Source: an uncultured Bacteroidota bacterium (lineage in GTDB: Bacteria; Bacteroidota; Bacteroidia; Flavobacteriales; Flavobacteriaceae). From it: DNA of 39,758 nucleotides. How positions within the stretch are numbered: position 1 is the stretch's first letter; the number at the start of each line of letters is the position of its first letter. Below the pieces are notes generated by a model that had not been told where the DNA came from, ran no database searches, and saw only the letters and a program-made list of their open reading frames with translations. Below, piece by piece: positions 16,878 through 26,023 of this stretch. The stretch covers positions 1 through 39,758 of the forward strand of contig CAIMBK010000017.1 of NCBI GenBank assembly GCA_903839195.1, written 5' to 3'. The translations under genes were made by a program, and so were the position numbers.

Positions 16878-17541
16878 ATGATTTGTTTTGAATGATAATC
16901 AATTCGTTGTGTTGTTCAACCCGCGGAATGGTTCGTGTTAGAAAATTATTGTTTTCAAAAAATTTAAGATAATTCCTATTTCTAATATTGTCCAAATCGT
17001 TATGAAGCATCGTGTTGAACAAAATAAAACCATTTGGTTGCATTAAAAAACCGATTCGATTCATAAAGAATTCTTCAAACAGAAAATTAGGCATCGCGCT
17101 ATCTTGAAAAATATCAATGATAATTAAATCGTATTTTTCTTTGGTTTTTAATACAAATTCGAAAGCGTCATCAATTACAATTTCAAGATTTGGAACCTGA
17201 TTTAATTTGAAATAATCATTCGCAATTTGAATAATATCAGCATCAATCTCAACACCCGTTATTTTTCCTTTACAACCTATTTCTTTCGAAAGCGTTTGAA
17301 TCACGCTTCCTCCAGCCACACCAAGAATTAGAATGGTTTCCATTTCTTTGATGGTTTTATAACCGATTTCTTGTAAACCTATTCTTAAAATGCGTTGCAA
17401 ACTCCCAAAAGAATAATTGGTGTTTTTTGAATCCAGGACCAATTGGCCGTTATTCCACGTCACTTCTAGGTTTTTACTTAAGCTAGATTTTTTCTGATAA
17501 ATCGTAATCGGCATTAAGAAACTCAATACTTTTTTTAGCAT
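16876..17541 (-). CDS. spermidine synthase-like methyltransferase-fold protein
   Basis: A 221-residue protein with a class I SAM-binding fold: ILILGVAGGSVIQTL is motif I, followed by an acidic ribose contact in ITGVEIDADII, IDDAFEFV, and DLIIIDIFQDS. This layout is that of the spermidine synthase-like group, which includes true aminopropyltransferases and many uncharacterised methyltransferases. Start ATG 17541 is preferred to one 45 bases upstream (17586) because an exact TATTTTTG -7 element (17561-17554) lies between them. Divergent from the acyltransferase gene. The true reaction is uncertain; the N-terminal beta-strand part of spermidine synthase is short here. Confidence 0.75.
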   Translation of the reverse strand: MLKKVLSFLMPITIYQKKSSLSKNLEVTWNNGQLVLDSKNTNYSFGSLQRILRIGLQEIGYKTIKEMETILILGVAGGSVIQTLSKEIGCKGKITGVEIDADIIQIANDYFKLNQVPNLEIVIDDAFEFVLKTKEKYDLIIIDIFQDSAMPNFLFEEFFMNRIGFLMQPNGFILFNTMLHNDLDNIRNRNYLKFFENNNFLTRTIPRVEQHNELIIIQNKS

Positions 17542-17597
17542 TTGTTTTTTTACCAAAAATAATAGAATAATGTTACTTTTACACAAAATTAGTTGCT

Positions 17598-18152
17598 TTG
17601 AAAAAACAAATTTATAAATGGCTTTTTTTCCAACGAATGGGTTGGAAAATCTCGGGCAATATTGACGAAAATATCAATAAATGTGTTTTCATGGTGATTC
17701 CTCACACGAGTTGGCACGATTTCTTTGTTGGCGTTTTTATTCGTGGAATCATCGAATTAGAAATTAATTTTGTTGGTAAAAAAGAATTATTCCGATTTCC
17801 ATTGGGAGGTTTTTTTAGGTATATGGGTGGCGCCGCGCTGGATCGATCAGGCGGTTTGAACAAAGTAGATGCTATTGCAAATGTGTTTAAACAAAAATCC
17901 GTATTCCGACTTGCCATTGCTCCCGAAGGCACTCGAAAAAAAGTAACCGAATTGAAAACGGGGTTTTATTATATTGCCTTAAAAGCAAATGTGCCCATCA
18001 TTCCCGTTGCATTTGATTACAAAAAAAGAGTAGTCAAAATGGGAGATCCGTTTTATCCAACAGGAACTATTGAACAAGATTTACCTGTTATTTTAAAACA
18101 TTTTATCGGTGTTGAAGGAAAAATTCCGCAGTATAGTTTTGTGGTAAAATAA
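17598..18152 (+). CDS. 1-acyl-sn-glycerol-3-phosphate acyltransferase family protein, TTG start
   Basis: A 184-residue PlsC-like acyltransferase. The catalytic HX4D is His36-Asp41 in PHTSWHDFF, and the phosphate-binding motif is APEGTRKK (Glu110-Arg113). No strong membrane helix is seen, and the protein is shorter than PlsC (about 240), which fits the short Bacteroidota group that may acylate lipids other than lysophosphatidate. The frame begins with TTG 17598; the next ATG would remove 13 residues (KKQIYKWLFFQRM) that look like the normal amphipathic start, so TTG is preferred. A TACTTTTA element at 17574-17581 is a candidate -7 box. Confidence 0.85.
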   Translation: MKKQIYKWLFFQRMGWKISGNIDENINKCVFMVIPHTSWHDFFVGVFIRGIIELEINFVGKKELFRFPLGGFFRYMGGAALDRSGGLNKVDAIANVFKQKSVFRLAIAPEGTRKKVTELKTGFYYIALKANVPIIPVAFDYKKRVVKMGDPFYPTGTIEQDLPVILKHFIGVEGKIPQYSFVVK

Positions 18153-18194
18153 GTAATAGTAAAATCTCAAGCATAAAAACCGTAATTTAGACTA

Positions 18195-19343
18195 ATGAAT
18201 TTAGAAGCAATTTTTAACGAATATAAAGAAAAAAGCATTCAAGGACGCTACATTACGCTAGATTCCATCGAACAATTAATACTTCAAAATTCAGAGGTTT
18301 CGTCCTCAGTCATAGGAAAATCGGTACTTGGAAAGTCCATTTATCAATTAAAAATGGGTTCAGGTCCGACTAAAATTTTAATGTGGTCGCAAATGCACGG
18401 AAATGAAAGCACGACTACCAAAGCCCTTTTTGATTTTATTAATTTTCTTACGGAATCTCCAATCGGAATTCAACTGCAAAAACAATTTTCGTTTTGTATG
18501 TTACCAATGCTCAATCCAGATGGAGCGGCACTTTATACTCGCGAAAACGCCAATTTGATCGATTTAAACCGAGATGCGCAAGACTTGTCGCAACCTGAAA
18601 GTAAAGTGCTTCGAAAAACTTTTGATGACTTTCAACCCGATTATTGCTATAATCTTCACGACCAGCGAACGATTTATGGTACCCAAGGTTTTTACCAACC
18701 CGCTTCGGTTTCTTTCCTAGCACCATCGTATAATACGGCTTGTGAAATCAATGAAGTTCGTTCCAAAGCTATTTCGGTAATTGTTGCGATGAACAACGTA
18801 TTACAAAATTACATTCCCAATCAAGTGGGGCGTTTTGACGATTCGTTTAATATAAATTGTGTGGGCGATACGTTTCAAAATCTAAATGTTCCCACTATTT
18901 TAATTGAAGCGGGACATTTTCCAAATGACTACGAAAGGGAAATAACCCGAAAATTTGTTTTCATTGGAATGGTGGCTGGGTTTCAATTTTTAGAATCCAC
19001 GGCTAATAATTTGAATAATATTGAAGAATATTTACAAATTCCACAAAATTGTGTTTGTTTTTACGACGTTGTTTATAAAAACGTCGCGATAAATTATGAT
19101 AATAAGAATATTATTGCGAATATTGCAATTCAATACAAAGAAGAAGTAATTGATTCCAAATTTTCATTAACGGCCTATATTGAAGCCATTGGTAATTTGG
19201 AAGGTTATTTTGGTCACATTGAACACGATGCTAAAATGGATAATTATTCCGATCATTTGGATAATATTCCCCAAATAAGTCAAAAAGCTGATTTTTTTAT
19301 AGGAAAAAGCCTAAAAATTGTTAATGGACTGATAAAAATGTAA
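18195..19343 (+). CDS. M14 family zinc carboxypeptidase-like protein
   Basis: A 382-residue protein with the M14 zinc site: His68 and Glu71 in MHGNEST, and His155 in YNLHDQRT, with a catalytic Glu238 in TILIEAGHFP. NPDGAALYTRENANLIDLNRD is the M14 region that binds the substrate carboxylate and lies before the third ligand. No signal peptide is visible, so it is probably cytoplasmic, unlike classical carboxypeptidases; a role in peptide turnover or in trimming cell-wall peptides is possible. The last 100 residues are less typical. It follows the acyltransferase gene by 42 bases and precedes the Lrp-type regulator. Confidence 0.85.
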   Translation: MNLEAIFNEYKEKSIQGRYITLDSIEQLILQNSEVSSSVIGKSVLGKSIYQLKMGSGPTKILMWSQMHGNESTTTKALFDFINFLTESPIGIQLQKQFSFCMLPMLNPDGAALYTRENANLIDLNRDAQDLSQPESKVLRKTFDDFQPDYCYNLHDQRTIYGTQGFYQPASVSFLAPSYNTACEINEVRSKAISVIVAMNNVLQNYIPNQVGRFDDSFNINCVGDTFQNLNVPTILIEAGHFPNDYEREITRKFVFIGMVAGFQFLESTANNLNNIEEYLQIPQNCVCFYDVVYKNVAINYDNKNIIANIAIQYKEEVIDSKFSLTAYIEAIGNLEGYFGHIEHDAKMDNYSDHLDNIPQISQKADFFIGKSLKIVNGLIKM

Positions 19344-19428
19344 CATTTATAGCTTTTCTTTCAAAAAAAAGTGTTTATTTTGCGCTTTGTATTAATTTAT
19401 TATTGTTTACCATTAATTTTATTACGTT

Positions 19429-19908
19429 ATGAGCAAGTTTCGATTAGATGAAGTAGATCACCAGATTTTAGATATGTTGATTGACAATACCAGAGTTCCA
19501 TTTACAGATATAGCCAAAAAGCTATTAATTTCTGCTGGAACAGTTCATGTTAGAGTCAAAAAAATGGAAGATGCCGGAATTATTAAAGGGTCTTCTTTGA
19601 CACTTGATTATGAAAAATTAGGCTATTCTTTTATTGCCTATGTTGGTGTTTTTCTTAATAATACCTCACAAACCAAATTCGTTTTGGAGCGTGTAAATGA
19701 AATTCCATTTGTAACCGTAGCACACGTAACCACAGGAAAATTCAATATTTTTTGTAAAATTAGAGCAAAAGACACCAAACACGCAAAAGATGTAATCTTC
19801 ATGATTGATGATATCGAAGGGGTTTACAGAACTGAAACGATGATTTCGCTTGACGAAAGTTTAAACGATAAAAAACGTTTGATGCACACTATTTTCAAAA
19901 ACTTGTAA
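19429..19908 (+). CDS. Lrp/AsnC family transcriptional regulator
   Basis: A 159-residue regulator. The N-terminal winged helix-turn-helix covers residues 5-55 (DHQILDMLIDNTRVPFTDIA, then SAGTVHVRVKKMEDAGII as recognition helix). The C-terminal ligand-sensing RAM domain follows (about 67-150: FIAYVGVFLN, VAHVTTGKFNIFCKI). Lrp/AsnC proteins bind amino acids and form octamers on DNA. Targets are unknown, but amino acid genes occur in the window (proline and alanine dehydrogenase) and the proline dehydrogenase promoter carries a long inverted repeat. It is ended by a strong terminator, so it is separate from ppc. Confidence 0.93.
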   Translation: MSKFRLDEVDHQILDMLIDNTRVPFTDIAKKLLISAGTVHVRVKKMEDAGIIKGSSLTLDYEKLGYSFIAYVGVFLNNTSQTKFVLERVNEIPFVTVAHVTTGKFNIFCKIRAKDTKHAKDVIFMIDDIEGVYRTETMISLDESLNDKKRLMHTIFKNL

Positions 19909-19935
19909 ATCACTTTATAGTTTAAAATTATTTTG

Positions 19936-19965
19936 AACCTCAAGTGAAAACTTGAGGTTTTTTTT
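19936..19965 (+). terminator. rho-independent terminator after the Lrp-type gene
   Basis: AACCTCAAGT (19936-19945), GAAA tetraloop, ACTTGAGGTT (19950-19959), then T to 19965; a 10-base perfect stem. Confidence 0.92.
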
Positions 19966-19985
19966 TAACATCTATTATTTTTAAA

Positions 19986-22553
19986 ATGTACACACTTCCG
20001 ATAATTGAGCGTTTTAACCAAAATGTACAATCCAAATATTTTGTTTACAACAGTGTTTTCATTACACTTCCTTTTGATGCTATAGATAACACAGGCGCGT
20101 TGTTGCCCTTGTTTTCAGAAGTATGCGAAAAAGGATTCAAAAAACAGGAAACACCCAAACAAATTGTCGATTTCTTTGCTACAAAATATTTAGATAACGC
20201 CACCGAACTGGAACGGATTAATCTGATGTTTCGTTTCATACAATATATCGAACGTCAAATTGTTTTGTTTGATGCGATTGAAGATGCTGCTTTTCCGGTT
20301 GTAAATAATTTGGAAGGTCGTGGTTCTTTGCGTGATATTAAAGAAAATGCCGATGCCAAAGAAAAGGTTGAAGAACTGAAAGTTTTTTTAGAAAACTTCA
20401 ATGTTCGTGCTGTATTAACGGCACATCCGACGCAATTTTATCCTGGTGCCGTTTTAGGAATTATTACCGATTTGACCGATGCCATTCGGGAAGATGATTT
20501 GGTTCGAATAAAAGAATTGCTTTCTCAATTAGGGAAAACGCCTTTTATCAAAAATGAAAAACCAACTCCTTTTGACGAAGCGGTAAGTTTGATTTGGTAC
20601 CTCGAAAACGTGTTTTATCAAACAACTGGCGAAATGATTTCGTATTTGCAAAACAATATTTTTGGAGGCGATGAAATTAAAAATCCAATCTTGAATTTGG
20701 GATTTTGGCCCGGAGGCGATCGCGATGGAAATCCATTTGTAACCAGTGAAATTACGCTAAAAGTAGCTGATAGATTGCGAACATCCATCTTAAAATGTTA
20801 TTATGGTGAAATTAGAAAACTAAAAAGAAAATTAACTTTTTCCAATGTCGATAAAATAATTTCTGATTTAGAATCCAAAATTTATCGGTCGGTTTTTTAT
20901 TCGCAAGGGGACATTTTTATTACTTTGGATGAGTTTAAAAATAGTCTACAAATTATCAAGGAAATCATCAAAAAGGAACATCATTCATTGTATATTGATG
21001 ATATAAATACTTTAATAAATAAAGTAAATCTGTTTGGATTTCATTTTGCAACTTTAGACATTCGTCAAAATAGCAAAATTCATGATACGGTTTTTAGTCA
21101 AATCATTAAGAAAAATAATGAATTTGGAACTTATTATCAATTATCTGAAAAGGAACGTATTGAAATCGCCTCCAATATTACGACCAAAATCAACCAAAAT
21201 GATTTTCAGGATGAAATAACAAAATCTACTTTGGATTCGATTTTTGCCATGAAAACCATTCAGGAAAATAATGGCGAATTTGGTTGCAACCGATATATTA
21301 TAAGCAATTGTGAAAGCGTGATTAATATTATGGAAACCTTCGCGATGATTCGTATGTGTCTCGGAAAGGCTCCAAATGTTGATGTGGTACCTCTTTTTGA
21401 AGTCATAGACGATTTGCAAAATGCGCATAGTATTATGGAACAATTGTATCAAAATTCGAATTATCGAAATCATTTAAACAATCGAGGGAATCAACAAACC
21501 GTGATGCTTGGTTTTTCTGATGGTACAAAAGATGGTGGCTATTTGATGGCCAATTGGAGCATTTATAAAGCCAAAGAAACCATTACCGAAGTATCAAGAA
21601 AATATGGAATTAAAGTTATTTTCTTTGATGGGCGAGGGGGACCGCCAGCTCGTGGTGGTGGAAAAACCCATAAATTCTATGCGTCTTTGGGTTCAACAAT
21701 TGAAAACCAGCAAATTCAGGTTACGATTCAAGGGCAAACTATTAGTTCCAATTTCGGAACTTTAGATTCCTGTCGTTATAATTTGGAGAATTTACTAACG
21801 GCTGGAATTACCAATCAAGTTTTTACCGAAAACGAAAAATTACTTTCCGATTCCGAGAAAAATATTCTTGATGAATTGGCTGAAGTTGGTTTTACAAAAT
21901 ATACCGATTTTAAAAATCATCCTAAATTTATTCCTTATTTGGAGCAAATGAGTACTTTGAATTATTATGCTAAAACCAATATTGGAAGTCGTCCATCAAA
22001 AAGAAATAAATCAGAAAGTTTAGATTTTGCCGATTTACGAGCCATTCCGTTTGTGGGTTCTTGGAGTCAATTGAAGCAAAATGTACCCGGTTTTTTTGGT
22101 GTTGGAACAGCTTTAAAACACTTTGAAAATACCAATCGATGGGATGAAATTGCGGATTTGTACCATTCGTCTTTATTTTTCAAAACCTTATTAGAAAATA
22201 GTATGATGGCGTTGGCCAAATCATTTTTTCCATTGACTGCTTATATGAAGGAAGATCCCGAATTTGGTGCCTTTTGGCAAATAATACATGCTGAATTTGT
22301 AGATGCCAAACGCTTGCTTTTGAAAATTGCTGGTCATCAGGAATTAATGGAAAATTACCCAGATGGAAAAGCATCGATTGCATTGCGCGAACAAATTGTT
22401 TTACCGTTATTGACCATTCAACAATATGCGTTATCTAAAATCCATGAGTTGAAGAAGGATAAAAATTTAGATGTAAATCAAATTAATACTTACGAAAAAA
22501 TTGTCATGCGTTCGTTATTTGGAAACACAAATGCTAGTCGAAATTCTGCTTAA
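19986..22553 (+). CDS. ppc: phosphoenolpyruvate carboxylase
   Basis: An 855-residue enzyme that carboxylates PEP to oxaloacetate with bicarbonate, replenishing the TCA cycle. Catalytic His147 is in LTAHPTQFYPGA; other active-site parts are WPGGDRDGNP, MLGFSDGTKDGGY and FDGRGGPPARGGGKTHKF. Two differences from the E. coli type stand out: FHGRGG is FDGRGG with ARGG after it, and the C-terminus ends SRNSA instead of the conserved RNTG/QNTG. Both are likely traits of the Bacteroidota subgroup, not damage. The DinB gene starts nine bases after the stop, so the two genes are probably co-transcribed. CO2 fixation by this route has been linked to rhodopsin-based growth in flavobacteria. Confidence 0.95.
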   Translation: MYTLPIIERFNQNVQSKYFVYNSVFITLPFDAIDNTGALLPLFSEVCEKGFKKQETPKQIVDFFATKYLDNATELERINLMFRFIQYIERQIVLFDAIEDAAFPVVNNLEGRGSLRDIKENADAKEKVEELKVFLENFNVRAVLTAHPTQFYPGAVLGIITDLTDAIREDDLVRIKELLSQLGKTPFIKNEKPTPFDEAVSLIWYLENVFYQTTGEMISYLQNNIFGGDEIKNPILNLGFWPGGDRDGNPFVTSEITLKVADRLRTSILKCYYGEIRKLKRKLTFSNVDKIISDLESKIYRSVFYSQGDIFITLDEFKNSLQIIKEIIKKEHHSLYIDDINTLINKVNLFGFHFATLDIRQNSKIHDTVFSQIIKKNNEFGTYYQLSEKERIEIASNITTKINQNDFQDEITKSTLDSIFAMKTIQENNGEFGCNRYIISNCESVINIMETFAMIRMCLGKAPNVDVVPLFEVIDDLQNAHSIMEQLYQNSNYRNHLNNRGNQQTVMLGFSDGTKDGGYLMANWSIYKAKETITEVSRKYGIKVIFFDGRGGPPARGGGKTHKFYASLGSTIENQQIQVTIQGQTISSNFGTLDSCRYNLENLLTAGITNQVFTENEKLLSDSEKNILDELAEVGFTKYTDFKNHPKFIPYLEQMSTLNYYAKTNIGSRPSKRNKSESLDFADLRAIPFVGSWSQLKQNVPGFFGVGTALKHFENTNRWDEIADLYHSSLFFKTLLENSMMALAKSFFPLTAYMKEDPEFGAFWQIIHAEFVDAKRLLLKIAGHQELMENYPDGKASIALREQIVLPLLTIQQYALSKIHELKKDKNLDVNQINTYEKIVMRSLFGNTNASRNSA

Positions 22554-22562
22554 AATAGAGTT

Positions 22563-23078
22563 ATGGAATTAAATCAATTGCCTTCGAATGAATATGGTAC
22601 TTTTCACAAAGACTATATTCAAATTTTGGAAAATGTAGTCTTGCAGGAAGAATTAGAAATTTGTTTGCATCGTTTTATCAAATTTGTTCAAAACATTCCC
22701 ATGGATAAATTTGATTACCGATATGATGAAGGCAAATGGACTATTAAAGAAATCATTCAACATTTGATTGATTCGGAGCGGGTTTTTAGTTATCGTGCTT
22801 TACGAATTTCTAGAAATGACATTACGCCTTTGCCTGGTTTTGACGAAATTAGTTTTGTTGAAAATACCAATGCGAATGACCGAAGTTTACAAAGTTTGTT
22901 GACCGAAATGGCCGTTGTCCGACAAGCCACATTATCTCTTTTTGCTAGTTTTTCGGAGGCGCAATTGGCACGAATGGGAACGGCATCAAACCATGCGATA
23001 TCGGTGCGAGCGATTGGTTTTATTATTATTGGACATCAAGAACACCATCAAAAAATATTTACCGAACGGTATTTATAA
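22563..23078 (+). CDS. DinB family protein
   Basis: A 171-residue four-helix-bundle protein of the DinB/YfiT superfamily. The putative metal histidines are in IIQHLIDSER (after the typical KWTIKE) and GHQEHHQK near the C-terminus. Bacterial members are often thiol-dependent transferases or of unknown function; no specific role can be assigned. Nine bases after ppc, with a strong terminator just after its stop. Confidence 0.88.
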   Translation: MELNQLPSNEYGTFHKDYIQILENVVLQEELEICLHRFIKFVQNIPMDKFDYRYDEGKWTIKEIIQHLIDSERVFSYRALRISRNDITPLPGFDEISFVENTNANDRSLQSLLTEMAVVRQATLSLFASFSEAQLARMGTASNHAISVRAIGFIIIGHQEHHQKIFTERYL

Positions 23079-23082
23079 GCAT

Positions 23083-23112
23083 AAAAAAAGGAACTTAATA
23101 AGTTCCTTTTTT
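23083..23112. terminator. bidirectional terminator, DinB gene / acidic protein gene
   Basis: aaaaaaaggaactt (23083-23096), loop AATA, agttcctttttt (23101-23112); about 12 base pairs, with A and T runs on both sides. Confidence 0.88.
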
Positions 23113-23119
23113 GTATTAT

Positions 23120-23503
23120 TTAATCGATATCATCTTCATCATCGTCTTCGTCAATCACATCTTCTGCGTTTTCTACATCATCGTTTGTTTCATCATCCTC
23201 ATTTTCATCTTCGTCTTCCTCATCATCCGAATCTAAATCAAGTCCTTTTATTGGTGTTATGGGTTCAATAACGGAATCCAAATCATCATCATCAAATTTT
23301 TCCAAACGACTGGCTAGTTTGGTGCTTACTTTTACAAGGTAAATAGTATCTTCGGTTCGAACTTCAACCGCTTCTACTAATTCATTTTGTGCGTTTCTAA
23401 AGCGAATGATATTGGAATCATCATAACCTTCTGGAAATTTTTCTACCAATAGGGTTAATATTGCATCTGTTAATTTGGCATAATCAACTATAACTCTTCT
23501 CAT
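23120..23503 (-). CDS. acidic-tailed protein next to the DHS-like gene
   Basis: A 127-residue protein of unknown function. Residues 1-70 look folded (RRVIVDYAKLTDAILTLLVE, then ELVEAVEVRTEDTIYLVKV), and residues 71-127 are almost wholly Asp and Glu with few other residues. The family appears to be conserved in flavobacteria, judged from memory. Acidic tails of this kind often bind basic proteins or polyamines, which is an inference. Only five bases separate it from the deoxyhypusine synthase-like gene upstream, so the two are translated from one message. Confidence 0.8.
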   Translation of the reverse strand: MRRVIVDYAKLTDAILTLLVEKFPEGYDDSNIIRFRNAQNELVEAVEVRTEDTIYLVKVSTKLASRLEKFDDDDLDSVIEPITPIKGLDLDSDDEEDEDENEDDETNDDVENAEDVIDEDDDEDDID

Positions 23504-23508
23504 ATTTT

Positions 23509-24480
23509 TTATAAATCTAATAAATAAGCAAAAATTAATGGCGCTACAATGGTAGCATCCGATTCGATGATGAACTTAGGTGTATTTATATCTAATTTTC
23601 CCCAAGTAATTTTTTCATTAGGTACCGCTCCAGAATAGGAACCGTAACTAGTTGTTGAATCCGATATTTGGCAAAAATAACTCCAAAACGGAACATCATG
23701 CATTTCCATATCTTGATACAACATTGGAACAACACAAATTGGAAAATCGCCAGCAATTCCGCCTCCAATTTGAAAAAAACCGATTCCTTTCGAACAATTT
23801 TTTGGGTACCAATCCGCTAAAAAAGTCATGTATTCAATACCCGATTTCATTGTTGATGCTTTTAATTCTCCTTTAATAACATAGGAGGCAAAAATATTTC
23901 CCATGGTACTATCTTCCCAACCTGGAACTACAATTGGCAAATTCTTTTCGGCAGCGGCATACATCCAACTGTCTTTTAAATCAATTTCATAATATTCTTC
24001 CAAAACGCCCGACAAAAGCATTTTATACATAAATTCATGCGGAAAATAGCGTTCCCCTTTATCATCGGCATCTTTCCAGATTTTGAAAATATGCTTTTGC
24101 AATCTTCGGAAGGCTTCGTGTTCAGGAATGCAAGTATCGGTTACTCTATTTAAACCTCTTTCCATCAAATCCCATTCTTCTTGTGGCGTCAAATCACGAT
24201 AGTTTGGAACTCTTTCATAATGCGAATGCGCGACCAAATTCATAATATCTTCTTCCAAATTTGCTCCTGTGCATGAAATAATTTGAACCTTGTCTCTTCG
24301 AATCATTTCAGCAAAAATCTTTCCGATTTCGGCGGTACTCATTGCTCCAGCAAGCGTCACCATCATTTTGGCTCCGTTTTCAAGTTGTTGTTCGTAAGCT
24401 TTTGCGGCATCTACTACTGTGGCAGAATTGAAATGTAAATAGTATTTTTCGATAAATTGACTAATAGGTCCTTTACTCAT
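23509..24480 (-). CDS. deoxyhypusine synthase-like protein (probable polyamine enzyme)
   Basis: A 323-residue protein of the deoxyhypusine synthase family. ATG 24480 gives the usual start SKGPISQFIEKYYLHFNSAT; an upstream ATG at 24516 adds 12 residues without support. The NAD-binding region is near MMVTLAGAMSTAEIGK, GGGIAGDFPI is present, and the active-site lysine that carries the aminobutyl group is Lys295 in KITWGKLD, matching SWGKI of the eukaryotic enzyme. Bacteria have no eIF5A; bacterial members are linked to homospermidine or related polyamine synthesis. It lies between arginine decarboxylase (upstream, 87-base gap) and the acidic protein, which supports a polyamine role. Confidence 0.85.
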   Translation of the reverse strand: MSKGPISQFIEKYYLHFNSATVVDAAKAYEQQLENGAKMMVTLAGAMSTAEIGKIFAEMIRRDKVQIISCTGANLEEDIMNLVAHSHYERVPNYRDLTPQEEWDLMERGLNRVTDTCIPEHEAFRRLQKHIFKIWKDADDKGERYFPHEFMYKMLLSGVLEEYYEIDLKDSWMYAAAEKNLPIVVPGWEDSTMGNIFASYVIKGELKASTMKSGIEYMTFLADWYPKNCSKGIGFFQIGGGIAGDFPICVVPMLYQDMEMHDVPFWSYFCQISDSTTSYGSYSGAVPNEKITWGKLDINTPKFIIESDATIVAPLIFAYLLDL

Positions 24481-24567
24481 TGGTTTGTTTTTTGCTTTCG
24501 AAATTTCAAGGTTCAAAAAAAAGATTTTTTATTGAAATTTCAAATGGTTTAATTGTTTTTTTTTAAA

Positions 24568-25968
24568 TTATTTTTTTTCGTATCCAAGAATCTTTAAAAC
24601 ATCATCCGAAGTTTGTTGTTCCGAAAATATTTCGGTGGCCAAAATCCCGTTTTCATCTCTATCAATCAAAATATGTCGCGGTTGTGGAATCAAACAGTGA
24701 TGCAATCCGCCATAACCTCCAATGGTTTCCTGATAAGCTCCCGTATTGAAAAAACCAATATAAAGCGGTTTTTCTTTGTTGTATTTAGGCAAATAAATCG
24801 CATTCATATTTTGTTCGGAATTGTAATAATCATCGCTATCACAAGTCATTCCACCCAGTAAAACTCTTTCATACGTTTCGTTCCAACGATTAACGGCCAA
24901 CATCACAAATCGTTTGTTAATTGCCCATGTATCAGGAAGCGTGGTGATAAAAGATGAATCGATCATATTCCATTTCTCTCTATCATTTTGCTGTTTTTGG
25001 TACAAAACCTGATAAATTGCGCCACCACTTTCGCCAACCGTAAACGAACCAAACTCGGTAAAGATATTTGGAACCGCCACTTCGGCTTCTTCGCAAGCAA
25101 TTTTGATTTGATTGATAATTTCGTCAATCATATATTGGTAATCGTATTCGAACGCCAATGAATTTTTAATTGGAAATCCACCACCAATATTCAAACTGTC
25201 AAGCGTTTGGCATTCTTTTTTCAAAGCCACATAAACCTTAATACATTTTACTAATTCGTTCCAATAATACGCATTATCGTTGATGCCCGTATTGATGAAA
25301 AAGTGCAACATTTTCAATTCCAGTTTCTTGTTGTCCTGAATTTGTTTTTTATAAAAAGGTACGATATTTCTATAACCAATTCCAAGTCGCGAGGTATAAA
25401 ACTCAAATTTCGGTTCTTCTTCGGCTGCGATTCGGATGCCGATTTTGAATTTCCCTTTGATTTTAGCTTGAAGCAAATCCAATTCTTCAAAATTATCTAT
25501 AATTGGAATTGTATTTTTATGGCCGTTATTGATAATTCGTGTAATGTTTTCGATGTATTGATCCCGTTTAAAACCATTACAAATCACATAAGTGCTTTTA
25601 TTAATTTTTCCCGATTGCATCAAATTTTCTACAATATTAATGTCAAACGCCGACGACGTTTCGATATGGATATTGTTTTTGAATGCTTCGTTCATGACAT
25701 ACTCAAAATGGGAACTTTTGGTACAATAGCAAAAATAATACTTACCATCATATTTATTTTTTTCCATAGCACTTCTAAACCAGCCTTTGGCGCGGTTAAT
25801 GTTGTTGGAAATTTGCGGTAAATAGGTGAATTTAAGCGGCGTACCATATTGTTCAACCAATTTCATCAAGTCGATGTTGTGGAATTGAAGGTTGTCTTTA
25901 TTAAGAGAAAATTCTTCTTGCGGGAAATAATACGTTTGATTTATTAAATCGAAATATTTTGTATTCAT
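24568..25968 (-). CDS. speA: biosynthetic arginine decarboxylase, short Bacteroidota type
   Basis: A 466-residue PLP enzyme of fold type III that converts arginine to agmatine, the first step to putrescine and longer polyamines. The PLP lysine is Lys84 in CYCTKSSHFEY, the glycine-rich phosphate loop is NIGGGFP, and the cross-subunit active-site Cys376/Asp377/Asp379 are in GMTCDSDD. The protein is much shorter than E. coli SpeA (about 660 residues); a short form of this kind is found in Bacteroidota. It could in principle act on another basic amino acid, but the CDSDD region and the neighbouring deoxyhypusine synthase-like gene favour the polyamine role. Confidence 0.85.
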   Translation of the reverse strand: MNTKYFDLINQTYYFPQEEFSLNKDNLQFHNIDLMKLVEQYGTPLKFTYLPQISNNINRAKGWFRSAMEKNKYDGKYYFCYCTKSSHFEYVMNEAFKNNIHIETSSAFDINIVENLMQSGKINKSTYVICNGFKRDQYIENITRIINNGHKNTIPIIDNFEELDLLQAKIKGKFKIGIRIAAEEEPKFEFYTSRLGIGYRNIVPFYKKQIQDNKKLELKMLHFFINTGINDNAYYWNELVKCIKVYVALKKECQTLDSLNIGGGFPIKNSLAFEYDYQYMIDEIINQIKIACEEAEVAVPNIFTEFGSFTVGESGGAIYQVLYQKQQNDREKWNMIDSSFITTLPDTWAINKRFVMLAVNRWNETYERVLLGGMTCDSDDYYNSEQNMNAIYLPKYNKEKPLYIGFFNTGAYQETIGGYGGLHHCLIPQPRHILIDRDENGILATEIFSEQQTSDDVLKILGYEKK

Positions 25969-26023
25969 TTGGTTATTAAGAATTTAGATTAAATTTAATT
26001 GAAATAATTAATTTAACTAATTT

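Noticed and set aside
23190..23290. Low-complexity tcatc/ttcatc run as a tandem repeat element
   Set aside because: It is the codon pattern of the Asp/Glu-rich tail of the 127-residue protein and not an independent repeat.
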